Assembly (NCBI RefSeq): GCF_042651785.1
Contig: NZ_JBHSEC010000003.1
Coordinates: forward strand, 1 to 64,000
Length of the DNA: 64,000 nt
Origin: Chungangia koreensis
Lineage (GTDB): Bacteria > Bacillota > Bacilli > Bacillales_A > Planococcaceae
Reading direction: 5' to 3'
In this document: piece by piece, positions 57,259 through 64,000 of the stretch
Layout of the letters: each line of letters begins with the position of its first letter
Position numbering within the stretch: position 1 is the stretch's first letter
The notes under the pieces: generated by a model
Told to the model about the DNA's origin: nothing
The model's database searches: none
What the model saw: the letters and a program-made list of their open reading frames with translations, nothing else
Position numbers and translations under genes: made by a program

Positions 57259-59370
57259 TCATAATTTGCCTCCTATTTGACCATTTGAGCTACTTACATA
57301 ATTAGTGAGCATTTCTGTAATTGTTTCTGCAGCTTCCGGCTTGGAAAAATAAAAACCTTGAAGATATTCACATGACATCCCTTTTAGGAAGGATAATTGA
57401 GCTTCTGTTTCAACTCCTTCAGCAGTAACAGCTAAACCGAGCCGATGAGCTAAAGTCAAAATAGATTCGATAATAATCCGCGATTTTTCATCCTTTTCAA
57501 TATCTTTGGTAAATGAACGGTCAATTTTGAGAATGTCAAAAGCGTAATCCCTTAAATAAGAAAAGGTTGAAAATTGAGTCCCAAAATCATCAAGAGAGAG
57601 TTTAATCCCTGACATTTTCAGACGATTAAGCATTTCCAATGTCCGAGGATTATGATCCATGAGGACTCCTTCCGTTATTTCAAGTTCAATCAATTCAGGT
57701 GGAATTTCTAAACTCTTTGTACACTCAATGATTAAATCGACCCAACCATTCTGTTGAAATTGTTTAGGCGAGATGTTTATTCCCATAACAACAGGAGGAA
57801 GCCCCTGGTCAAGCCAGCTTCTCAATTGTATTAATGAAGTTTTAATAATCCAATTTCCAATTTCGTGGATCATCCCGTTTTCCTCAACTTGTGGAATGAA
57901 CTTATCCGGCATAAGTAACTTTCCATTCGGCAATTGCCAGCGTATTAGGGCTTCGACTCCATGTAAACTGGAATCTAACTTGAATTTAGGTTGGTAATGT
58001 AAAACGAATTCATTTCTCTTAATCGCCCTTTCAAAGTCCATGCTATCGGAGAGATTGGAAAATTGGTGGGGCTCATAGAAGCGAAAACCTTTAATTTTAT
58101 TATTTTTGGATTCATACATCGCAAAATCCGCGTATTTTAAAAGCTCTTTCACCGTATTGCCTTGATCAGGAGCATATGTAGCACCAATACTCAGTGAAAT
58201 GTAATATGGACGACCATCCACCATATAGGGTGCGTCCATATGTTCGATCAGCGAACAGCAACGCTCTGCTAAATCATTCCTTGAGTTCAAATTAGGAATA
58301 ACCATGACGAATTCATCGCCGCCTAATCTGGCAACCATTTCATCTGATCGTATAAAATCCAACAAACGCTTCGATACCATTTTTAGTAGATCATCCCCAG
58401 CCTGGTGGCCATGGTGATCATTTATGTATTTAAAATTGTCCAAGTCAAATAAAAGAACCCCCACTATTTGAGAACGGTTACGGCTGTTGAGTATTTCATT
58501 CAACCGATCAGTAAATTGCCTTCGGTTTGGCAACCCTGTTAACGAATCATGGTAAGCCATATATGATATTTTGAATTCTGCTTCTTTCCGCTTAGTAATA
58601 TCCGTTCGGATCGCAGTGTATTGATAAGGAACTCCATTCAGGTCAAGAAAAGGGACAATGGTGGAATCTACCCAATATATTTCACCATTCTTTTTCTTGT
58701 TCTGAATTTCACCTCTCCAAATGTTTCCCTTTTGAATTTTCTGCCACATGTCCTTAAAGAAGCTTTTTGAATGGTAACCGGAGTTAGTAAGATTATGAGA
58801 ACAGCCAATCAACTCACTCTTTGAGTAGCCGGAGATCGAACAAAACTTATCATTGACGTATGTAATGGTTCCATTTACGTCAGTGATTGTTACAAGTGTG
58901 GATTCATCTAATGCGAATTTTAAATCGGCAAGATGCCTTAAAGTATGATTTAGTTGAATTTCTGCTTCCCGTGAAGCAGTGATATTCTGAGTAATTCCAC
59001 TAATGATATTTTCCTCGAGTCTCTCTAAATTCATATTTGCGTAAACATGAATCAGTTCGTCTTCCCGTTTAATACGGTATTCGATTTCTGTTTGAGAGCA
59101 ATCCCATTCACCGTCTATAATTTTCTCTGTTATACTTGGCAGGAAACCCCAGTCGTCTTCATGTACATATTCTTTGATATATTCCTGCACAGGGATCATT
59201 GTTGGAATATCAGGACTGCCCATAATTTCGATATGCTCATCACTCAAGTGCAGATTCCCCGTCGTCAAATCCAGCTCCCACATTCCTACTTTAGAGAGCT
59301 TTAGGGCATCCTTGTATGCTGAATTATTAAAAATCAACTTATTCATTTCTTTCTCCATCACCCCATTCAT
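57259..59370 (-). CDS. PAS-GGDEF-EAL cyclic-di-GMP signalling protein
   Basis: About 703 residues from ATG 59370 (other Met codons follow within ten residues). Order: PAS-like domain (about 10-130), PAS (about 150-270, FALDESTLVTITDVNGTI...FCSISGYSKSEL), GGDEF (about 285-440, RLGGDEF intact) and EAL (about 460-690, GVEALIRW intact, with NISPKQF, EITEG, DDFGTQFS, KIDRSF and AEGVE). Both catalytic signatures look active, so it may make or break c-di-GMP; the PAS domains sense an unknown signal. No membrane segment. Single-gene unit. Confidence 0.93.
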   Translation of the reverse strand: MNGVMEKEMNKLIFNNSAYKDALKLSKVGMWELDLTTGNLHLSDEHIEIMGSPDIPTMIPVQEYIKEYVHEDDWGFLPSITEKIIDGEWDCSQTEIEYRIKREDELIHVYANMNLERLEENIISGITQNITASREAEIQLNHTLRHLADLKFALDESTLVTITDVNGTITYVNDKFCSISGYSKSELIGCSHNLTNSGYHSKSFFKDMWQKIQKGNIWRGEIQNKKKNGEIYWVDSTIVPFLDLNGVPYQYTAIRTDITKRKEAEFKISYMAYHDSLTGLPNRRQFTDRLNEILNSRNRSQIVGVLLFDLDNFKYINDHHGHQAGDDLLKMVSKRLLDFIRSDEMVARLGGDEFVMVIPNLNSRNDLAERCCSLIEHMDAPYMVDGRPYYISLSIGATYAPDQGNTVKELLKYADFAMYESKNNKIKGFRFYEPHQFSNLSDSMDFERAIKRNEFVLHYQPKFKLDSSLHGVEALIRWQLPNGKLLMPDKFIPQVEENGMIHEIGNWIIKTSLIQLRSWLDQGLPPVVMGINISPKQFQQNGWVDLIIECTKSLEIPPELIELEITEGVLMDHNPRTLEMLNRLKMSGIKLSLDDFGTQFSTFSYLRDYAFDILKIDRSFTKDIEKDEKSRIIIESILTLAHRLGLAVTAEGVETEAQLSFLKGMSCEYLQGFYFSKPEAAETITEMLTNYVSSSNGQIGGKL

Positions 59371-59551
59371 CCCTATTTCACCCCATTCTCTATTTTGTGT
59401 AAATAATAGCAAAATAGAACTACTTAGTTTGTGACTTTCATCACACTTAAATCGATTAATTTAGTATAAAATAACTACTGAAAGACCTCTTTCTACAAAT
59501 TTTTATAAGTTCAACAGTGAAAAGCTTATTCAAATTTAAGTTACTTTAAAT

Positions 59552-59595
59552 AAAAAACTGTAGATTAATTCGACTTTTGTCGATTCAATCTACAG
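59552..59595 (-). terminator. Terminator of yitW
   Basis: 17-bp stem CTGTAGATTGAATCGAC / GTCGAATTAATCTACAG (two mismatches) followed by TTTTTTA on the minus strand. Confidence 0.85.
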
Positions 59596-59620
59596 CCTGT
59601 GACTACATATTCATATTAAG

Positions 59621-59929
59621 TTATCGAATGCCAAGCGCCATTTTAGCATAACGCGACATCTTATCTTTCGACCAAGGCGGATTCCAGACGATATTTACGT
59701 CTACATCCTTTACTTCCGGTAGATCGGAAACGGCCGTCTTCACTTGGTCGACGATGACCGGTCCGAGCGGGCAGCCAAGTGAAGTTAGCGTCATAGTAAC
59801 CGTCAAGGCACCTTCTTCATTCATATCTACATCGTAGACAAGCCCTAAGTTGACAATGTCGATCCCTAATTCCGGGTCAATGACGTTTTCAAGTGCACCC
59901 ATGATACTTTCTTTTAAATCCTGGTCCAT
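59621..59929 (-). CDS. yitW: MIP18/PaaD-like Fe-S assembly factor (YitW)
   Basis: 102 residues from ATG 59929 behind GGGGGTTCAGT. DUF59 fold: VIDPELGIDIVNLGLVYDV and TLTSLGCPLGPVI, with the conserved Cys, then VNIVWNPPWS. Members help assemble or deliver Fe-S clusters (SufT-like). B. subtilis yitW follows yitV as here, 38 bases apart. Cytoplasmic, monodomain. Confidence 0.9.
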   Translation of the reverse strand: MDQDLKESIMGALENVIDPELGIDIVNLGLVYDVDMNEEGALTVTMTLTSLGCPLGPVIVDQVKTAVSDLPEVKDVDVNIVWNPPWSKDKMSRYAKMALGIR

Positions 59930-59967
59930 ACTGAACCCCCATTTCAAACTATAGTGTGTTCATCATA

Positions 59968-60750
59968 TCAAAACTTCATAGAAACATTCAAATGGTCTGC
60001 AAGCCAATCTACTGAAGCGAGCATTCCTTCGCGGGAAACGGCATGACCTGCATTCGCTTCACGCATGAAATGTAGCCGATTCGGCACTTCTTGATAATCA
60101 GCACGAATCGCTTCGTAGAAATTATGCGTCGGAGCAAACGGGACGGTCAGGTCTTGTTCTCCGTGCCAGAAGAATAGAGGACGCTGCTTCAATGTTTGTT
60201 GATGCTTCGTTAAATCTACATACTCGAGAGTAGCGAAAATCTTTTCACGCTCTTCAGCCGTCATCGGCAGTGTGAATCCTTTTGACTCATATTGTTTGAT
60301 CTGTGCTTTTGCTAATTGAACATAGCCTGGCGCACCCATCATGACAGCAGCCACATCAATCCATGGGTATAATTTCAACGCACCAAGCGTCGTTATGCCC
60401 CCCATCGATGTACCAGCCACTCCAATTTTCCCTTCGGTGGCAAAGCCGCGTTCAACCGCTTCTTCTTTTAGTTCTTTCAGTTCTTCAAGCGAAGTCAATA
60501 CAATTTCCCAGAAACGGAGCGTGATCTGGACATCATCGATTTCTTCAGAGCGTTCTCCGTGTAAAAGTGCATCGGGTAAAATTACGCGCAAGCCTTTCTC
60601 TGCTAAGTTATAAGCATAATGCAGATTATGTTCTTTCGCACTTGTATGGCCGTGCAAAAAGAAGACTACTGGAACCTGCTTTTCAAAGTTTTCTTCTGTT
60701 GCGACATGCAATAGAGGGATTTTGCCCCACTGTTCCCGTTCTACTCTCAT
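59968..60750 (-). CDS. yitV: Alpha/beta hydrolase (YitV)
   Basis: 260 residues from ATG 60750 (an upstream ATG at 60774 has no ribosome site). Esterase fold: VVFFLHGHTSAKEHNLHYAY, nucleophile Ser in GVAGTSMGGITTLGAL, Asp in HGEQDLTVPFAP and His in NAGHAVSREG. Close in pattern to B. subtilis YitV. Substrate unknown. Operon with yitW; divergent from yitU. Confidence 0.9.
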   Translation of the reverse strand: MRVEREQWGKIPLLHVATEENFEKQVPVVFFLHGHTSAKEHNLHYAYNLAEKGLRVILPDALLHGERSEEIDDVQITLRFWEIVLTSLEELKELKEEAVERGFATEGKIGVAGTSMGGITTLGALKLYPWIDVAAVMMGAPGYVQLAKAQIKQYESKGFTLPMTAEEREKIFATLEYVDLTKHQQTLKQRPLFFWHGEQDLTVPFAPTHNFYEAIRADYQEVPNRLHFMREANAGHAVSREGMLASVDWLADHLNVSMKF

Positions 60751-60897
60751 TTGTCCCACTTCCCTATCCTTCATTCATATTAAATCGTAACAAAGTTTTT
60801 TCTCAAAAACAAAAATGAGGAATGGAGTTTGACTTAATTTGACTTGTGTACATAGGAAAAGCTACACTTTTCTTAGAAAAGAAAGGGGTTTGATTCA

Positions 60898-61704
60898 ATG
60901 GAACGGCATTTAATCGTCTTGGATTTAGATGGAACCTTATTAACAGATGAGAAAATTATCTCCGAAAAGACTGAGCAAACCTTGCGGAAAGCAGTAGAAG
61001 CCGGTCATGAAATCATGATTGCGACCGGCCGTCCATATCGTGCAAGTGAGCCATATTATAAGCAATTGAATATGCGGACACCAATCGTCAACTTTAACGG
61101 TGCTTTCGTCCATCATCCAAAGGACCGATCATTTAAAACCGCACACGAGGCGATTTCCCTTCCGGTCGTCCAAGAAGTGGTTGAGTCTTTAAGTAATTTC
61201 CGTTTTCAAAATATCGTAGCGGAAGTGAAGGATGATGTATACGTCCATCACCACGATGAGAAGCTCTTGAACATCTTTGGCTTTGGAGAACCGAATGTAA
61301 CGATCGGCGACCTTCGGAATTATTTGAAGGATGATCCGACAAGTTTACTCATACAATCTGATGAAGAGTATGTCCCGCAAATCCGCCAGCACTTGGAAGA
61401 GGTCCACGCGGAAGTGATCAACCACCGTAGATGGGGTGCCCCATTTCATGTAATTGAAATTGTACGGAACGGGTTGAATAAAGCAGTCGGCCTTTCAAAA
61501 GCTGCTTCCTACATGGGAATTCCAAAGGAACGGATCATTGCCTTCGGAGACGAAGATAATGACTTGGAAATGATTGAATACGCAGGTATAGGTGTGGCAA
61601 TGGGCAACGCCATTGATCCATTGAAGAACATTGCCAATGAAATTACGCTGACAAATAACGAAGATGGAATTGCCGAATTACTGATCGACAGGCTAAAATT
61701 ATAA
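60898..61704 (+). CDS. yitU: Cof-type HAD-IIB phosphatase (YitU)
   Basis: 268 residues. HAD motifs: DLDGTLL (motif I, Asp nucleophile), IATGRP (II), NKAVGLSK-type lysine (III) and GDEDNDLEM (IV). C2 cap between motifs II and III. B. subtilis YitU dephosphorylates flavin intermediates among other sugar phosphates. RBS AAAGGGGTTTGATTCA. Divergent from yitV, as in B. subtilis. Confidence 0.92.
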   Translation: MERHLIVLDLDGTLLTDEKIISEKTEQTLRKAVEAGHEIMIATGRPYRASEPYYKQLNMRTPIVNFNGAFVHHPKDRSFKTAHEAISLPVVQEVVESLSNFRFQNIVAEVKDDVYVHHHDEKLLNIFGFGEPNVTIGDLRNYLKDDPTSLLIQSDEEYVPQIRQHLEEVHAEVINHRRWGAPFHVIEIVRNGLNKAVGLSKAASYMGIPKERIIAFGDEDNDLEMIEYAGIGVAMGNAIDPLKNIANEITLTNNEDGIAELLIDRLKL

Positions 61705-61760
61705 TTAGACCATTTAATAAGGAACAAGTGAATAACTTATATAAAAAAAGGGGGATTCAA

Positions 61761-62612
61761 ATGAAAATTTACGCAGATAGTGCAAGTGATTTACCAAAGT
61801 CTTTTTTCGAGGAAAATGATGTCATACTTTTCCCTCTCCGTGTACATATTGATGAAGAGGAGTACGACGATCTGATTACGATCGATCCGAAACAAGTTTA
61901 TGACGAGATTCGTGGTGGTAAACATCCAAAGACGTCTCAAGCTTCACCGGAATTATTCATGCAAAAGTTTACGGAGCTTGCTCAATCCGGTGAGGAAGGC
62001 ATCTATATCGCATTATCCTCCGAATTGTCGGGCACGCATAACACCGCTGTCATGGTGAGAGAACAAGTGAAGGAAGAATACCCGGACTTGAAATTGACCA
62101 TCATCGACTCAAAGTGTGCTTCACTTGGAATCGGTCTACTGATTAAGGAAGCCGTACGCTTACGTAAAGCTGGCGATCCATTAGGGCAAATCGAGGAGAA
62201 AATTCGTTTCATGGCCGAGCATATGGAACATCTTTTCACTGTTGAAGACCTCGATTACTTAGCACTAGGTGGACGAGTATCTAAAGCAAGTGCATTTATT
62301 GGCGGCTTATTGAATATTAAGCCTTTATTGCACGTTGAAGACGGTAAGTTGGTTCCGATCGAGAAACATCGCGGCCGTAAGAAAGTGCTTAAAAGAATCG
62401 TGGATTTAATGGCAGAACGTGGCGAGAAACTGCATGAACAAACGATTGCCATTAGTCATGCGGACGATGAGTCAATAGCGCTGGACTTAAAGTCGGCTAT
62501 TGAGGAAGCATTCAATCCAAAAGCGGTTGAAATCTACATGATTGGTTCAGTCATCGGTGCACATACCGGTCCTGGGACAGTTTCCGTATTCTTCTTGAAT
62601 AAATTACAATAA
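61761..62612 (+). CDS. DegV family fatty-acid-binding protein
   Basis: 283 residues from ATG 61761 (AAAGGGGGATTCAA; the longer frame is dropped). DegV fold: YADSASDLP near the start, KTSQASPELF (the TSQ loop) and ALSSELSGTHNTA, lipid-contacting segments, and GSVIGAHTGPGTVSVFF at the end. The family binds fatty acids and includes FakB, partner of a fatty acid kinase. No kinase gene is near. Whether this copy is FakB is open. Confidence 0.9.
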   Translation: MKIYADSASDLPKSFFEENDVILFPLRVHIDEEEYDDLITIDPKQVYDEIRGGKHPKTSQASPELFMQKFTELAQSGEEGIYIALSSELSGTHNTAVMVREQVKEEYPDLKLTIIDSKCASLGIGLLIKEAVRLRKAGDPLGQIEEKIRFMAEHMEHLFTVEDLDYLALGGRVSKASAFIGGLLNIKPLLHVEDGKLVPIEKHRGRKKVLKRIVDLMAERGEKLHEQTIAISHADDESIALDLKSAIEEAFNPKAVEIYMIGSVIGAHTGPGTVSVFFLNKLQ

Positions 62613-62616
62613 CCTG

Positions 62617-62663
62617 AAAGCTCCGATCAGGCATGGCTTATTTGTCCTGCTGTTCGGAGCTTT
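62617..62663 (+). terminator. Terminator of the degV gene
   Basis: AAAGCTCCGA / TCGGAGCTTT stem with inner CAGG/CCTG pairing, directly after the stop. T-poor tail. Confidence 0.6.
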
Positions 62664-62688
62664 ACTCTTCTTGAATGGAGGTTTTCGC

Positions 62689-64000
62689 ATGAAAATTATC
62701 GTGGTCGGGGCAGTTGCAGGCGGTGCAACCGCGGCTTCCCAAATCCGTCGAGTATTACCTGATGCTGAAATTACGGTCTATGACAAAGGCAGTACGATGT
62801 CATTCGGTAACTGTGGAATGCCCTATGTGATTGGCGGGGTCATCGAGGACAAGAAAAAGATCATTTCCGCCACGCCCGAGAGTTTTAAGGAGAAAAAGAA
62901 CATAGAGGTTTACGTTCACCATGAGGTAGTCCGCATCGACCGGAAACAAAAATTGGTTGAAGTGAAAAATGTACAGACTGGCAAATCCTTTACAGATTCG
63001 TACGATAAGTTAATCCTCTCTCCAGGAGGTTCAGCTAGACGACCGACTTACGAGGGAATGGATACAGCGGACGTTTTCACTCTTCGAAGCTATGACGATA
63101 TGGAAGAAATTCTGTCTTATATTCACGAGAAAAAGCCGTCTTCCTGTGCAGTTGTTGGTGGGGGCTTCATCGGGGTGGAGTTGGCTGAGGTGCTCCATGA
63201 ACAGGGAATTTCCGTCAGTGTCATTGAGCGCAACAAACACATGATGTCGATCCTGGATCCTGAAATCGCTGTTTTGTTGGATGAAGAGCTTCGGAATAAC
63301 GGTGTTGCGCTTCACAGGGAGACGGAGATTGCCAATATTAATGGATCGAAATTGACGTTGAAAAATGGTGACGTCGTAGAGGCGGATTTTGTCATGATGA
63401 GTGTCGGAATTATTGCCAATACCGAATTAGCGGAAGCTGCTGGCCTCGAAATTGGTGAGACTGGCGGCATCGTTACGAATGATGTCATGCAAACGACCGA
63501 CCCGGATATTTACGCCATCGGGGATGCAGCGGAAAACAAAGAATGGTTCACCGGCAAGCCGAAGCGTGTTCCCCTCGCGTGGCATGCACATAGACAGGCA
63601 TATATTGTCGCGAAGCATTTAGAAGGAAAACCCGTGAGAATCAAAGGATTACTTGGCACCTCGATTTCTAAAGTATTCTCACAATCAGTCGCCATGACAG
63701 GCATGACGGATGATATGCTTGAGGAAGAAGGAATACCTTTCAAAACCGTATTGCATAAAAGTAAAACGAATGCCGGCTATTACCCGGACCACGCGAATAT
63801 TACGTTGAAAGTTACGTACCACGCTGAAACTCGTAAAGTTTTAGGAGCACAAGCATTTGGTGGAAAAGGAATTGATAAGCGCATCGATGTCATCGCAACC
63901 GCCATTTTCGGCGGCCTCACAGTCGATGATTTAGCTGCACTCGAACTTAGCTACTCCCCACCGTACTCATCACCGAAAGATCCAGTCAATATGGTCGGTT
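62689..64000 (+). CDS. cdr: CoA-disulfide reductase (partial, open at the window end)
   Basis: At least 437 residues with no stop before the edge. FAD-binding GxGxxG-type start MKIIVVGAVAGGATAA, active-site Cys42 in SFGNCGMPYVIGG (single redox cysteine as in CoADR/NADH oxidase/Npx families), second nucleotide-binding motif VVGGGFIGVELAE, and YAIGDAAE. Reduces CoA disulfide with NAD(P)H, so supports thiol homeostasis in low-GC bacteria that use CoA. ATG behind ATGGAGGTTTTCGC. The C terminus and any rhodanese-type extension are outside the window. Confidence 0.88.
   Translation, partial: MKIIVVGAVAGGATAASQIRRVLPDAEITVYDKGSTMSFGNCGMPYVIGGVIEDKKKIISATPESFKEKKNIEVYVHHEVVRIDRKQKLVEVKNVQTGKSFTDSYDKLILSPGGSARRPTYEGMDTADVFTLRSYDDMEEILSYIHEKKPSSCAVVGGGFIGVELAEVLHEQGISVSVIERNKHMMSILDPEIAVLLDEELRNNGVALHRETEIANINGSKLTLKNGDVVEADFVMMSVGIIANTELAEAAGLEIGETGGIVTNDVMQTTDPDIYAIGDAAENKEWFTGKPKRVPLAWHAHRQAYIVAKHLEGKPVRIKGLLGTSISKVFSQSVAMTGMTDDMLEEEGIPFKTVLHKSKTNAGYYPDHANITLKVTYHAETRKVLGAQAFGGKGIDKRIDVIATAIFGGLTVDDLAALELSYSPPYSSPKDPVNMVG

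Noticed and set aside
1..64000. tRNA, rRNA and insertion sequences
   Set aside because: None recognised; no transposase-like frame or terminal inverted repeats were found by eye.

Overview
The window looks like a chromosomal segment of an endospore-forming, low-GC Gram-positive bacterium of the Bacillales, most likely family Planococcaceae (Sporosarcina-like). The evidence is the set of sporulation genes (spoVAC/AD/AEb, spoVIF, yjcZ, cotY/Z-type coat protein), sigma-B, sigma-G and sigma-K style promoters, T-box control of trpS, FapR and CtsR operators, and gene order that follows the Bacillus subtilis yit-yjb-yjc region. The genus is an inference; the order is well supported.

Layout. 1-1,000: remnant of a prophage lysis cassette (XhlA, holin, truncated endolysin). 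1,000-3,600: a lone small gene, an unrecognised three-gene operon with two membrane proteins, and two small hydrophilic proteins. 3,700-6,700: a large-subunit catalase behind a sigma-B promoter and a SPOR-domain amidase. 6,800-12,600: folate branch (pabA, fused pabB-pabC), PLP synthase pdxST with its divergent regulator pdxR, and a WYL-like gene with a LexA-like box. 12,700-17,500: an amidase-like protein, a TAXI-TRAP transporter operon and a PgpA-like phosphatase. 17,600-24,000: yjcH-yjcG-yjcF followed by a sporulation block (spoVIF, yjcZ, lipoprotein-spoVAC-spoVAD-spoVAEb, cotY/Z, cotO-like). 24,000-36,000: mgtE, prpE, yjbO, nadF, relQ, yjbJ, yjbI, spxH, pepF, coiA, mecA and spxA, which is B. 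subtilis yjb synteny. 36,000-51,500: a predicted glycoside hydrolase, oppABCDF, a DUF3899 gene, T-box-trpS and appDFABC. 51,700-54,300: fabF-fabH under FapR, and yjzD. 54,700-62,600: an N-domain-less clpB under CtsR, a GGDEF-EAL protein, yitW-yitV, yitU and degV. 62,689 to the end: a CoA-disulfide reductase still open at the window edge.

Functional themes are oligopeptide uptake (two complete ABC systems), Spx/ClpXP/MecA proteostasis and thiol stress (spxA, spxH, mecA, yjbI, CoA-disulfide reductase, clpB), spore formation and germination, fatty-acid initiation, and cofactor synthesis (folate, PLP, NADP).

The most unusual features are three intergenic tandem arrays (about 31,028-31,133, 54,417-54,521 and 57,034-57,158). 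They have different unit sequences but exactly the same 21-bp period and a shared TTG anchor, and all lie outside the predicted transcripts. Other notable items are the naturally N-domain-less ClpB, the unrecognised three-gene membrane operon beside the prophage scar, and the WYL-like gene behind a LexA-like palindrome. Most starts below were chosen from ribosome-binding sites and often differ from the longest open frame.
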